A stretch of 64,000 bases of DNA from Microtetraspora malaysiensis (GTDB lineage Bacteria > Actinomycetota > Actinomycetes > Streptosporangiales > Streptosporangiaceae): positions 1-64,000 of the forward strand of contig NZ_BBYJ01000010.1 in assembly GCF_001528665.1 (NCBI RefSeq), in the 5' to 3' direction. The notes under the pieces were generated by a model. It was not told the origin of the DNA and did no database searches. It worked only from the letters and a program-made list of their open reading frames with translations. Both the position numbers and the translations under genes were made by a program. Positions within the stretch are counted from its first letter, which is position 1, and every line of letters begins with the position of its first letter. This document shows positions 42,881 to 51,315 of the stretch, one piece after another.

Positions 42881-43266
42881 GTAAGAGCAGTGACGCCGTT
42901 CACGCGATCCTGCGGCAGAGCGAGGGGTTCCGAAGCGCCCAGGACATCTTCACCAAGATGCGGGCGGATGGCGCCAAGATCGGACTGACCACCGTCTACC
43001 GGGCGCTCCAGTCGCTCTCCGACGACGGCCGGGTGGACATGCTGCGCACCGACGACGGCGAGTCGGTCTACCGCGCCTGCGAGAGCGACGTCCACCACCA
43101 TCATCTGGTGTGCCGCCGCTGCGGCCACACCGTCGAGGTCGCCGGGCCCGACGTCGAGCGCTGGGCCGAGGCCGTCGGAGCCGATTACGGGTTCACCGAG
43201 GTCACCCACACGGTCGAGGTCTTCGGCACCTGCCCCGACTGCGCGTCCGCCGCCGGGAGCCGCTGA
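42877..43266 (+). CDS. zur: Zinc-uptake regulator, Fur family
   Basis: A 129-residue Fur-family repressor: N-terminal winged helix (FRSAQDIFTKMRADG, LTTVYRALQSLSDDGRVDML) and metal-binding C-terminus with HHHHLVCRRCGHTVEV and FGTCPDCAS, the two CxxC structural-zinc pairs. With zinc bound it represses by binding the box upstream of znuA; that box is present at 40248-40262, so the operon is autoregulated. Last gene of znuACB-zur, joined by a 4-bp overlap. Confidence 0.95.
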   Translation: MSKSSDAVHAILRQSEGFRSAQDIFTKMRADGAKIGLTTVYRALQSLSDDGRVDMLRTDDGESVYRACESDVHHHHLVCRRCGHTVEVAGPDVERWAEAVGADYGFTEVTHTVEVFGTCPDCASAAGSR

Positions 43267-43348
43267 CCGGTTTATGACGATCCACCGCTCGGCCGCCCGC
43301 CGGCCCCCTCCGCGGGGTACGCTGCCCCCGCCGACATAGGGAGATGCC

Positions 43349-43897
43349 GTGCCGTTCAGCCATGACATGGTGTACTCGCTGGCCACCGCGGTCGATCTGC
43401 TCAACACCTCGCCCGCGGCGGGCGGCGACGAGGGCCTGACCAGCGTCGAGGACCTCCGCACGTTCGTGGGCCGCCGCGTGATCAGCGACGTGGAGAACCT
43501 GGACGACCGCGACCTCGTCGAGGTGCGCGAGCTGCGTGACGAGTTCTACGAGGTCTTCACCGCGCCGGATCGGGAGACCGCGGTTTCCCTGCTGAACACG
43601 CTGCTCGGCCGGACGCGCATCACGCCGAGCCTGGCCGAGCACGACGGCTTCTCCCTGCACATCCACTACTTCGCCCCGGGGGCGTCGCTGGCCGAGCACC
43701 TGGCCGCCGACTGCGGGGTCGCGCTCGCCCACGTATTGGTCGAGGACGAGCGTGACCGGCTGCGCACCTGCGCGGCGCCCGATTGCGCCCACGTTTTCGT
43801 GGACGAGTCGCGCAACCGCTCCCGGGTGTACTGCGACAGCCGTACCTGCGGGAACCGGATGCACGTGGCCGCCTACCGGGCCCGCCGCCGCGCCTAA
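43349..43897 (+). CDS. CGNR zinc-finger protein (ABATE domain)
   Basis: GTG 43349 follows GGGAG. A 182-residue protein with the N-terminal ABATE-type helical domain (DMVYSLATAVDLLNTS, VEDLRTFVGRR, LVEVRELRDEFYEVFTAP) and a C-terminal zinc finger C-x4-C...C-x4-C: LRTCAAPDCAHVFVDESRNRSRVYCDSRTCGNRMHVAAYRARR (segments), carrying the CGNR motif. These are probably stress-related transcription regulators. The finger is intact. Convergent with the GH18-like gene. Confidence 0.9.
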   Translation: MPFSHDMVYSLATAVDLLNTSPAAGGDEGLTSVEDLRTFVGRRVISDVENLDDRDLVEVRELRDEFYEVFTAPDRETAVSLLNTLLGRTRITPSLAEHDGFSLHIHYFAPGASLAEHLAADCGVALAHVLVEDERDRLRTCAAPDCAHVFVDESRNRSRVYCDSRTCGNRMHVAAYRARRRA

Positions 43898-43906
43898 AGG
43901 GCGACG

Positions 43907-44980
43907 TCAGCTCTGCCGTAGGGCGGGCATCGGGATGGGGATGGCGTACGCGGTGGCGCCGCCGCCCACTCCTCCTTCGCAGGAGTTCGGAGGCGTGGTG
44001 GTCACGCCCTTGGTGGAGGGCTGTTCGGCGGCCCAGAACATGTATCCGAGCATGCCGGGGGTGAGGCCGGCTCCCTTCGGTGCGGCCGTCTGGACGAACG
44101 ATCCTGTGGACTTCTGCAGCGAGGCGGTGAAATCCGCGCATTCGGCGCGGACCTTGTTTCCTTCGGCGATGTAGAACGCGCCGGTGAACTTCGCCGGAGC
44201 CAGCGGCGGGATCGGCGGAGAGTAGGTGGGCTTTCCGTCGATGTGCTCCTGCCAGTTGGCGATGGCTTCGGAGCTGCTGGGCTGGCGGGCGGGCACCATC
44301 GCGTTGGCGTAGTCCAGGACCGGGGTGTCGGTGCGCAGCCAGTCCGCGGTGGCCTTCCTGCCGATGTCGATGAGCCACCGGTCACCTGCGGCGAGGTCGA
44401 TGGTGAGCCGGGCGGCCGGGTTCGCGCCGCTCGGATCGTACGGCAGGACGGAGCGGTAGGCGTCGATGAAGGCCTGCAGCCCGACCAGGTCGGGCTTACT
44501 GTTCTCCTCATAGTCGATCTCGATGCCGACGCCGAGTCGCCGGGCGACCTCGGCCGCATTGCGCCCGAACTGCGCCGCGTTCTCCGCCAGGGCGGAGTTC
44601 CACGCAGTGGTGTACGTGATGCCGCCGATGGAGAGCATCACGCGAATGCCACGGCTGGTGAAGTAGTTCACGATGTCAGCGGTCATGCCGCGCGGCACGC
44701 CGTCGAGCGTCTGCGCATCGGTGGTCTTGTGCAACAGCTTGACCGGGTGGACGAAGCTGAGCACCACGACGTTGACCGACGGGCGGCCGTCGCCACGGTC
44801 GATCAGCCAGTGGTTCTTGGCGTCGAAGTCCACTGTGCTGCGGACGTTGCCCCAGATGCAGGCGTCCTCACCGCAGTGCCAGGCACCGTAGACCTGCAGC
44901 GGGGTCGCCGCGGCCTGGGCGGGGGCGGGAAGGAGGAGGGGGAGGAGAAGTAGGGAGACGAGTGCAGCCAGGCGGCGCAT
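43907..44980 (-). CDS. Secreted GH18-like chitinase-fold protein
   Basis: ATG 44980 follows GGAGG. A 357-residue protein with a Sec signal peptide (ALVSLLLLPLLLPAPAQA). The catalytic domain shows the SxGG motif in MLSIGG (117-120) and GIEIDYEE (152-159) in place of the GH18 DGxDxDxE: the last Asp and general-acid Glu158 are present but the first Asp is Gly/Val-like and the second is Glu. The TIM barrel ends with GYMFWAAEQ. Activity on chitin or another glycan is possible but not certain. Its promoter carries an 11-bp direct repeat, reminiscent of chitinase control regions. Unlike neighbours, it is a lone gene. Confidence 0.85.
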   Translation of the reverse strand: MRRLAALVSLLLLPLLLPAPAQAAATPLQVYGAWHCGEDACIWGNVRSTVDFDAKNHWLIDRGDGRPSVNVVVLSFVHPVKLLHKTTDAQTLDGVPRGMTADIVNYFTSRGIRVMLSIGGITYTTAWNSALAENAAQFGRNAAEVARRLGVGIEIDYEENSKPDLVGLQAFIDAYRSVLPYDPSGANPAARLTIDLAAGDRWLIDIGRKATADWLRTDTPVLDYANAMVPARQPSSSEAIANWQEHIDGKPTYSPPIPPLAPAKFTGAFYIAEGNKVRAECADFTASLQKSTGSFVQTAAPKGAGLTPGMLGYMFWAAEQPSTKGVTTTPPNSCEGGVGGGATAYAIPIPMPALRQS

Positions 44981-45063
44981 GCTGATACCTCCGTACGCGA
45001 GAAATCAGTGCCCCTGCTGGCAATCTTTGCCCCGTCGCGTCGCCAGGACGGCAGCTCACCGCG

Positions 45064-45109
45064 TTATCGCACCCCGCGAAAACTCCTCACAAGCTCGTCA
45101 CAAGCTCGG
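45064..45109 (-). promoter_or_regulatory. Promoter and direct repeat of the GH18-like gene
   Basis: On the minus strand TTGTGA (-35, plus 45088-45093), 18-bp spacer, GATAAC (-10, plus 45064-45069). The -35 is within the first of two tandem copies of the 11-mer TCACAAGCTCG (45088-45098 and 45099-45109). The rest of the 45110-45341 spacer has nothing I can identify. Confidence 0.6.
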
Positions 45110-45341
45110 ACTTTCCGCGGGCCAGGGAATGTCGGCCGTAGGCTCCGCTACGGCGTCCTCCGCTTTGCGATGCACCACCCCGGACACCGCTCCTTCCGAG
45201 CCAGACCCTGCCGATCACGGCACTGGAAAGAACGTTAACCAATCCTGCGTGGTGCTGTCCCTCGCCTGGAGGACACATCCGCTTCCTTCTCTCGGCTCGG
45301 TGCCACGCTCTCCATCGGCGTGATCGCGACCAGGCTGGTGC

Positions 45342-46118
45342 CTAAGGAGTGACCGAGTTGGGGATGGCTCCGCCGTACCTGCGGTCGCGCTTGGCATAGA
45401 TCTCGCAGGCCTGCCACAGGTCCCGGCGGTCGAAGTCGGGCCAGAGCTGGTTGAGGAAGACCATCTCGGCGTACGCGGCCTGCCAGATGAGGAAGTTGGA
45501 CGTGCGCTGCTCGCCGGAGGAGCGCACGAACAGGTCCACGTCCGGGATCTCGGGCTCGTCGAGATAGCGGGCGAAGACCTTCTCCGACACCTTGCCCGGT
45601 TTGACCCGCCCGGACGCGATGTCCTGGGCGAGCTTGACCGCCGCGTCCACGATCTCGGCGCGGCCGCCGTAGTTGACGCAGAACTGCAGCGTCATCTTCG
45701 TGTTGTCCCTGGTCATCTCCTCGGCGTCACACAGCTCGGAGATGACGCTCTTCCACAGCCGTCCGGGACGGCCGGCCCAGCGGACCCGCACCCCCATCGC
45801 GTGGAGCTGGTCGCGGCGGCGGCGGATCACGTCCCGGTTGAAGCCCATGAGGAAGCGCACCTCGTCGGGCGAGCGCTTCCAGTTCTCGGTCGAGAACGCG
45901 TACGCCGACAGGTGGGGGATGCCGAGCTCGATCGCGCCCTCGATGACGTCGAAGAGCGACGCCTCGCCCATCTTGTGGCCCTCGGTCCTCGGCAGGCCGC
46001 GCGCCTTGGCCCAGCGGCCGTTGCCGTCCATGACGATCGCGACGTGACGCGGCACGAGGTCGCGCGGGATCGCGGGCGGCGTCGCGCCCGAGGGATGCGG
46101 AGACGGAGGACGAACCAT
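45342..46118 (-). CDS. uppS: Isoprenyl transferase (undecaprenyl/decaprenyl diphosphate synthase)
   Basis: ATG 46118 gives 258 residues, the family norm; longer upstream frame is not similar. Diagnostic: [17 protein letters not shown] (catalytic Asp, about 27-43), [27 protein letters not shown], and [30 protein letters not shown] (in part; R-T-S-N-F). It makes cis-polyprenyl diphosphate, the carrier lipid for cell-wall synthesis. The region V segment has GEQRTSN rather than the usual GExRxSN, which is still within the family. Follows recO in the conserved recO-uppS order. Confidence 0.95.
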   Translation of the reverse strand: MVRPPSPHPSGATPPAIPRDLVPRHVAIVMDGNGRWAKARGLPRTEGHKMGEASLFDVIEGAIELGIPHLSAYAFSTENWKRSPDEVRFLMGFNRDVIRRRRDQLHAMGVRVRWAGRPGRLWKSVISELCDAEEMTRDNTKMTLQFCVNYGGRAEIVDAAVKLAQDIASGRVKPGKVSEKVFARYLDEPEIPDVDLFVRSSGEQRTSNFLIWQAAYAEMVFLNQLWPDFDRRDLWQACEIYAKRDRRYGGAIPNSVTP

Positions 46119-46149
46119 GGCCACGAGCGTATTGGGTGTGACAGGGTCC

Positions 46150-47001
46150 TCAGGCGCGGAAAATGTGAGAGTTCGGTGTGGATTTCGGGTCGAATCCACG
46201 CGCCGCCCCGGGCGGTGACACCGCTCCGGGCTCCCCCGCCGACGGCCACCACTCACGGCCGGGCTCCCGCGCCTGCTCGCGCTCGACATGGCGCAGCGAA
46301 CGGATCCCGTGCTCCAGGTGCCACTGCAGGTAGGCGGCCACGAGGCCGCTGCACTCGGTGCGGTGCCGCGGCTCGGACGCGTCGGCCATGGGCCAGTCGC
46401 CGCGCAGCAGCGCGATCATCAGGGTGATCGTCTCCGCTGCGGGCACCGTCGCGGCCGGCGGCCGGCAGCTTCCGCACACGACGCCGCCCGCCGCGATCGC
46501 GAAGGCGCGTACGGCCTCGGCGCCGCATCGGGCGCACTCCGACAGGGCGGGCGCGTACCCGGCCACGGCGAGGGAGCGCAGGAAGTAGGCGTCGAGCACC
46601 AGCCGGGCCTCGTGCTCGCGCTCGGCGAGGGTGCGCAGCCCTCCGACGAGCAACAGGAACTGGCGCAGGGCGGGTTCCTTCTCGCCCAGGGTCAGCCGGT
46701 CGGCGGTCTCCAGCATGGCGGTCCCGGCGGTGTAGCGGGGATAGTCCGCGACCAGCGCCTCGCCGTACGGGCGGATGGTCTCGACCTGGGTGATCACGTC
46801 GAGGGAGCGGCCCTCATGGAGCTGGAGGTCGACGTGGCTGAACGGCTCCAGCCGCGCGCCGAAGCGCGAGGTGGTCCGGCGCACCCCCTTGGCCACGCCG
46901 CGCACCTTTCCGGCGCGCTTGGTGAGGACCGTGATGATGCGGTCGGCCTCGCCCAGCTTCTGGGTGCGCAGCACGACGCCCTCATCCCGGTACAGACTCA
47001 C
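46150..47001 (-). CDS. recO: DNA repair protein RecO
   Basis: GTG 47001 starts a 283-residue protein: the OB-fold N-terminus [41 protein letters not shown] (segments), the helical middle, and a C-terminal zinc finger CARCG ... CGSC near 155-176. It loads RecA on SSB-coated DNA in the RecFOR pathway. A 31-bp gap separates it from uppS, probably one operon. The C-terminal 50 residues are a low-complexity tail. Confidence 0.95.
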   Translation of the reverse strand: MSLYRDEGVVLRTQKLGEADRIITVLTKRAGKVRGVAKGVRRTTSRFGARLEPFSHVDLQLHEGRSLDVITQVETIRPYGEALVADYPRYTAGTAMLETADRLTLGEKEPALRQFLLLVGGLRTLAEREHEARLVLDAYFLRSLAVAGYAPALSECARCGAEAVRAFAIAAGGVVCGSCRPPAATVPAAETITLMIALLRGDWPMADASEPRHRTECSGLVAAYLQWHLEHGIRSLRHVEREQAREPGREWWPSAGEPGAVSPPGAARGFDPKSTPNSHIFRA

Positions 47002-47134
47002 CAGGCCATCGTATGACCTCCCGCTGACTCCCCCCTGAGATCACAAACGGTGAAATTTCAGTAATGATGCGGACTCGACGCTAACTGGACATCGCCATCA
47101 ACGTGGACATTTCGGAACGTTCCCGGGAGGCTGG

Positions 47135-47236
47135 ATGCACCGACTTGACCGAAAGGTCACTAAGCTTTGCCCCCTGGCGGACTTCCCCGCGCCTCTTCTA
47201 AAAGGCCCTGCCCCCGTGTTCGAAAGGGTGCCATGA
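47135..47236 (+). CDS. Possible 33-codon leader ORF coupled to the CDP-alcohol transferase
   Basis: ATG 47135 lies 4 bp after GGGAGG (47125-47130). The peptide is 33 residues, beginning MHRLDRKVTKLC, and its stop TGA (47234-47236) overlaps the next start (ATGA at 47233). This is either a small coupled leader peptide or chance. The peptide has no known motif; the arrangement is the evidence. Confidence 0.4.
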   Translation: MHRLDRKVTKLCPLADFPAPLLKGPAPVFERVP

Positions 47237-48822
47237 CCCTCGTGGTCCTGCTGGGCTCATCGCCCGGCCCGATCGGTTCTCTGCCGCCGGGATCCGGCGG
47301 CCGCCCCGTCCCGCCGACGGACCTGAAGCTGACATCACTCCCCGGCGCCCCCACGGCGTACGGCAGGCTGCTGGGGCAGATGGCCTCGCTCGGCCCGCAG
47401 CCGGTCACGATCGCCCGCCCGGCCGACGCGTACGCGTACCGCGAGCAGGGCGGACGGGTCGTCGAGAGCGCCGGCGTCGCCGAAGACCTGTGGGCCCTCG
47501 CCGACCTGGTCGAGCACACGACCGACAACGTGCTGATCATGCCGGCCAACTCGCTCGTCCACGACGAGCTGATCTACCAGATCACCAAGGCGAAGCGCGC
47601 CGCGCTCGCGCTGATCCTCCGCGAGGAGCGGGACGAGAACGCGCCCGAGCCGCCCCCGATCGAGGAGGCCGAGCCCGAGATCGGGCGCAACGCCCTGGAG
47701 GGCCTGCCGCAGCGCACCCGCGCCGGCCGCGGCCGCGTCATCTCGGTCGGCACGTCGTACCACGCCGTCACCCGGCCGAACGCGGCGCTGCTCGGGCCGA
47801 TCCACCTCCACCAGCGGCACGCCGCGGTGCTCGCCGACGTCGCCCGCGAGCTGGCCGGCATGGCGCACCTGTTCGGCCCCGAGGACGACGTCACCGAGCT
47901 GCTCGTTCTCGGCCTGGTCCGGCGCGGCGTCTCGGTCGGTGTCCGCGGCCGCCGCGACCTGTTCTACCGCCGCCTCCACACGCTGGAGGACACGACCGAG
48001 GCCGAGCGGGACTTCGCCGGCTTCGACGAGGACCGGGCCCGCCTCGACAACGCGGTGAAGGGCGCCGACGGCTTCTTCACCACGTTCTTCGTCAGCACGT
48101 ACTCCCGGTTCATCGCGCGCTGGGCGGCCCGCCGCGGGCTCACGCCGAACCAGATCACCCTCGTCTCGATCTTCTTCGGTCTGCTGTCGGCCGCGGCGTT
48201 CGCCACCGGCACGCGGCCGGGGTGGATCGCCGGCGGGGTGCTCATCTACCTCGCCTTCGTCTTCGACTGCGTGGACGGGCAGGTGGCGCGGTACGCCAGG
48301 AAGTTCGGCGTGCTCGGCGCCTGGCTGGACGCCACGTTCGACCGGTTCAAGGAGTACGCGGTCTTCGTCGGCCTGGCGATCGGCGCCACCGTCTCCGGCC
48401 AGTTCGGCGACGGCGAGGGCGTGTGGACACTCGCCCTCGCCGCGATCGCGCTCCAGTCGGTCAAGCACCTCCTGGACTTCTCGTTCGGCGCGGCCAACCG
48501 CCGCAAGGCGCCCGTCCCGCTGCCGACGCTCGACCTGCACGTCGCCGACGACAGCCCGCTGCGGGTCGCCCTGGAGGAGCGGCGGGTCAGCCGCAGCACC
48601 GGCGTGCGTGGCCTGCTGAAGCTCTGGACCAGGGCCGGGAAGTTCCGTCCCGTGCACTGGGCCCGCAAGATGATCGTCTTCCCCATCGGCGAGCGCTTCG
48701 CCGCGATCGCGATCACCGCGGCCTTCTTCGACCCCCGCGTCACCTTCATCACGCTGCTGATCTGGGGCGGCGTCGCGGCCACCTACACCCTCACCGGACG
48801 CATCCTGAGGTCTCTCGCATGA
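47233..48822 (+). CDS. CDP-alcohol phosphatidyltransferase with N-terminal NTP-transferase-like region
   Basis: ATG 47233. The 529-residue product ends with a CDP-alcohol phosphatidyltransferase domain whose signature DCVDGQVAR-x8-G-x3-D-x3-D reads DCVDGQVARYARKFGVLGAWLDATFD (in part; about 345-367), flanked by several membrane helices. The first ~290 residues resemble a degenerate nucleotidyltransferase fold (TLVVLLGSSPGPIGS, LWALADLVEHTTDNVLIMPANS) like the inositol-phosphate cytidylyltransferase part of bifunctional enzymes; no obvious intact active-site Gx GTRL motif is seen. It probably transfers a diacylglyceryl- or similar phosphate to an alcohol in lipid or polyol-phosphate synthesis. 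The next gene overlaps it by 4 bp. Confidence 0.85.
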   Translation: MTLVVLLGSSPGPIGSLPPGSGGRPVPPTDLKLTSLPGAPTAYGRLLGQMASLGPQPVTIARPADAYAYREQGGRVVESAGVAEDLWALADLVEHTTDNVLIMPANSLVHDELIYQITKAKRAALALILREERDENAPEPPPIEEAEPEIGRNALEGLPQRTRAGRGRVISVGTSYHAVTRPNAALLGPIHLHQRHAAVLADVARELAGMAHLFGPEDDVTELLVLGLVRRGVSVGVRGRRDLFYRRLHTLEDTTEAERDFAGFDEDRARLDNAVKGADGFFTTFFVSTYSRFIARWAARRGLTPNQITLVSIFFGLLSAAAFATGTRPGWIAGGVLIYLAFVFDCVDGQVARYARKFGVLGAWLDATFDRFKEYAVFVGLAIGATVSGQFGDGEGVWTLALAAIALQSVKHLLDFSFGAANRRKAPVPLPTLDLHVADDSPLRVALEERRVSRSTGVRGLLKLWTRAGKFRPVHWARKMIVFPIGERFAAIAITAAFFDPRVTFITLLIWGGVAATYTLTGRILRSLA

Positions 48823-49532
48823 TCACCCAGCCACAGGTCACCCCCACGCCCGACCCGGACGAGGAGCGGCGCCGCATCCAGACGGAGCGGCTGCTCGCCT
48901 ACCGCGACGACGGCCCCCTGGTCGCCGCGCTCAAGGGCCGTCTCGGCCGTGGCCTGCCGCCCGTGCCCACGGTGCTCGTCGCACTGATCGCGATCATCGC
49001 GCTGGCCGTCACCGGCTCGCTCAAGGACGGCCCGATCCTGCTCGTCCCGGCGCTGGTGCTGGTCCTGCTGGTGGTGCCCAGCGCGCCGCGCGACCACCTC
49101 GGCCGGCTCGACTGGCTGACGCCGCCGCTGCTGCGCGGCACCGAGTTCCTCACGATCATCCTGCTCGGCCTCGCCGCGGGCACGCCCAAGTGGCTGCTGT
49201 TCGTGCTGCTCTACGTCGTCGGCTACCACACGTACGACACGGTCTACCGGACGCGGCAGAGCATCTGGCCGCCCGCCTGGATCTTCCTGGCCGGGCTCGG
49301 CTGGGAGGTGCGCCTGCTCATCCTGGGCGTGGGCGCGGCCCTCGGGCAGCTCACCCTGGTCACGGCGATCCTCACCGTCTACCTGCTCCTGCTGTTCTCC
49401 ATCGAGAGCGTGGTGAGCTGGGTCCGCCTGGACAAGGCGTCGGCGCAGGCCAACGCCGACCACGAGCAGGACCTGGAGCAGTCTCCCGAGGACGCCGCCG
49501 AGCAGGTCACCGGAGACGCGGAGCACGTCTGA
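48819..49532 (+). CDS. DUF5941-type membrane protein
   Basis: ATG 48819 overlaps the previous stop (ATGA), so the two are translationally coupled. The 237-residue protein has a basic/acidic N-terminus (PDPDEERRRIQTERLLAYRDDGP), then about six membrane helices (VPTVLVALIAIIALAV, ILLVPALVLVLLVVPSAP, FLTIILLGLAAGTPKWLLFVLLYVVGYHTYDTVYRTRQ) and an acidic tail. It matches the DUF5941 pattern, often fused to CDP-alcohol transferases in Streptomyces. It probably acts with the upstream enzyme at the membrane. Followed by a hairpin with a T-run. Confidence 0.8.
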   Translation: MITQPQVTPTPDPDEERRRIQTERLLAYRDDGPLVAALKGRLGRGLPPVPTVLVALIAIIALAVTGSLKDGPILLVPALVLVLLVVPSAPRDHLGRLDWLTPPLLRGTEFLTIILLGLAAGTPKWLLFVLLYVVGYHTYDTVYRTRQSIWPPAWIFLAGLGWEVRLLILGVGAALGQLTLVTAILTVYLLLLFSIESVVSWVRLDKASAQANADHEQDLEQSPEDAAEQVTGDAEHV

Positions 49533-49552
49533 CCGTCGCCGCCTCGATGTCC

Positions 49553-49583
49553 GGCCCCGTGCGATCGCCGATCGCGCGGGGCC
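49553..49583 (+). terminator. Hairpin terminator after the DUF5941 gene
   Basis: GGCCCCGTGCGATC (49553-49566) pairs with GATCGCGCGGGGCC (49570-49583) with one wobble; GCGCGTTTT follows. Confidence 0.8.
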
Positions 49584-49605
49584 GCGCGTTTTCCGGACGG
49601 CGCGC

Positions 49606-50091
49606 TCAGGCGGAGTGGTCGAGCAGCGCCCAGACGATCTTTCCCCGGCCCCTGATCAGGATCCACCCCCAGGTGAGGCTGACCGCCTCGATCAGGTGGA
49701 GGCCGCGGCCGGACTCGGCGAACTCGTCGTCACTCGGCCCCGGCAACGGCGCCCGCTCGCTGGGGTCGTGTACCGCGCAGAGCACATGCGGCCCCTGGGT
49801 GAGCAGCCGAAGCTGGATGTGCGCGTCCGGAACGGCGGACAGCGCGTGACGCAGGGCGTTGGTGACCAGTTCCGAGACCACGAGCTGCGCGTCGTCGATG
49901 AGGCCGCCCAGGCCCCACCCGCCGAGAGTGTGGGCGGTGAAGTCGCGAGCGGCGGAGGCGGAGGCGGAGGCCCCGTGGAGCGCGCAGGTCGCGAGCGGCG
50001 CGGATGACGGGCCGGTGCTGGCAGGACCGAACGCCGGCGTGGCCCACGAAGGTGCGGCGCCGGCTCTTCTGCCTGCCAGGTCTGCGGTCAT
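49606..50091 (-). CDS. Anti-sigma-factor-type ATP-binding protein (HATPase_c_2)
   Basis: A 161-residue protein with a GHKL ATPase domain: DDAQLVVSELVTNALRHA (N-box), CAVHDPSE (G1, D), ESGRGLHLIEAVSLTWGW (G2) and KIVWALL. It is like the many small serine-kinase-type anti-sigma-antagonist regulators of actinomycetes. It is divergent from an XRE-DUF5753 gene, a common pairing in which the ATPase is thought to act with the regulator. Catalytic Asn/Asp/Gly residues look intact. Confidence 0.88.
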   Translation of the reverse strand: MTADLAGRRAGAAPSWATPAFGPASTGPSSAPLATCALHGASASASAARDFTAHTLGGWGLGGLIDDAQLVVSELVTNALRHALSAVPDAHIQLRLLTQGPHVLCAVHDPSERAPLPGPSDDEFAESGRGLHLIEAVSLTWGWILIRGRGKIVWALLDHSA

Positions 50092-50313
50092 CGGATCCCT
50101 ACGCGAGTTGGTGTCACATGGGTGCGCTGCCGCCGTCTATCGTTCCCTGAGCCTTGTCAGGGCAAGCGCGCCCGCACTCGCAATTGCGGGAACTTAGCCG
50201 CGTCCTGCGTTGATTTACCGAAACCGTGACGTTGTCCGGCCGGAACCGCGATCATCTACTCGTCACTCTGACGAAATGAGACACTGGTTGACTGTCGTCG
50301 GAAGCCGACTGCC

Positions 50314-50365
50314 ATAGGAACCGTCAAAGCACAAAGTCGTAGGAATCTGTCCGTAGGAATCCGTC
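50314..50365. repeat. Three ATAGGAAYCYGTC direct repeats upstream of the XRE gene
   Basis: Copies at 50314-50325 (ATAGGAACCGTC), 50339-50351 (GTAGGAATCTGTC) and 50353-50365 (GTAGGAATCCGTC). They lie 18-70 bp before the XRE gene start and 220 bp upstream of the divergent ATPase gene. A likely binding array for the adjacent regulator. Confidence 0.6.
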
Positions 50366-50382
50366 CGCGCAATGGAGTCCAT

Positions 50383-51285
50383 GTGAAATCCCTGCAGGTC
50401 GCCCACGCCGATCCCCGATTAACGGGGCGCCCCCGAGGCGGGCCGACCGTGCTGCGCATGCTGCTCGGAGCCCAGCTTCGCCGGCTCCGGCGGGAGAGGA
50501 ACATCACGCCGGAAGAGGCGGGCCACGCCATCCGGGCCTCGCACGCCAAGATCAGTCGCCTGGAGCTCGGCCGGGTCAGCTTCAAGGAGCGCGACGTCGC
50601 CGACCTGCTCACCCTGTACGGCCTGGCCGACCCGGACCAGCGGACGACGCTGCTCGACCTCGCCCGGCAGGCCAACGCCCCCGGCTGGTGGCACAAGTTC
50701 AACGACGTCCTCCCGCACTGGTTCGAGGTCTACGTGGGCCTGGAGGAGGCCGCCTCGGTCATCCGGACGTACGAGCTGCAGTTCGTGCCCGGCCTGCTGC
50801 AGAGCCCCGACTACGCCCGCGCGGTCATCCTGCTCGGGAACGCGGGCGCGCCCGAAGACGAGATCTCCCGCCGCCTCGACCTGCGGATGCGCCGCCAGGA
50901 GCGGCTGACCGGCCCGGACGCGGTCCGGCTGTGGGCGGTGGTGGACGAGGCCGCGCTGCGCCGCCCGATCGGCGGGAACAAGGTCATGCGCGGCCAGATC
51001 GAGCATCTGATCGAGGCCACCGCCAACCCGAACGTGACAGTGCAGATCGTCCCCTTCGACCGCGGCGGGCACTCGGCGGCGGGAGGGCCGTTCACGATCC
51101 TGCGCTTCGAGGAGACCGAGCTGCCCGACGTCGTCTACCTCGAACAGCTCACCAGCGCGCTCTACCTCGACAAGCCCGAGGAGACCGACGCCTACCGGCA
51201 GGTGATGAACACGCTGTGCGTGGAGGCGCGGCCGGCGACCGCCACCCGCGCCTATCTGGAGGAGATCCTCTCCGACCTGGAGTGA
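50383..51285 (+). CDS. XRE-family regulator with DUF5753 domain
   Basis: GTG 50383 follows GGAG at good distance. The 300-residue protein has an XRE-type HTH at 25-80 (LGAQLRRLRRERNITPEEAGHAIRASHAKISRLELGRVSF, in segments) and a DUF5753 domain from about 95: YELQFVPGLLQSPDYARAVI, VDEAALRRPIGGNKVM, QIVPFDRGGHSAAGGPFTILRFEE. These regulators are abundant in Streptosporangiales and Streptomycetales, often next to DUF397 proteins; none is seen here. The three repeats upstream are a likely autoregulatory site. Confidence 0.9.
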   Translation: MKSLQVAHADPRLTGRPRGGPTVLRMLLGAQLRRLRRERNITPEEAGHAIRASHAKISRLELGRVSFKERDVADLLTLYGLADPDQRTTLLDLARQANAPGWWHKFNDVLPHWFEVYVGLEEAASVIRTYELQFVPGLLQSPDYARAVILLGNAGAPEDEISRRLDLRMRRQERLTGPDAVRLWAVVDEAALRRPIGGNKVMRGQIEHLIEATANPNVTVQIVPFDRGGHSAAGGPFTILRFEETELPDVVYLEQLTSALYLDKPEETDAYRQVMNTLCVEARPATATRAYLEEILSDLE

Positions 51286-51315
51286 TCCGGTTCCTCGCGG
51301 TGGGAGCCCGGTCGG

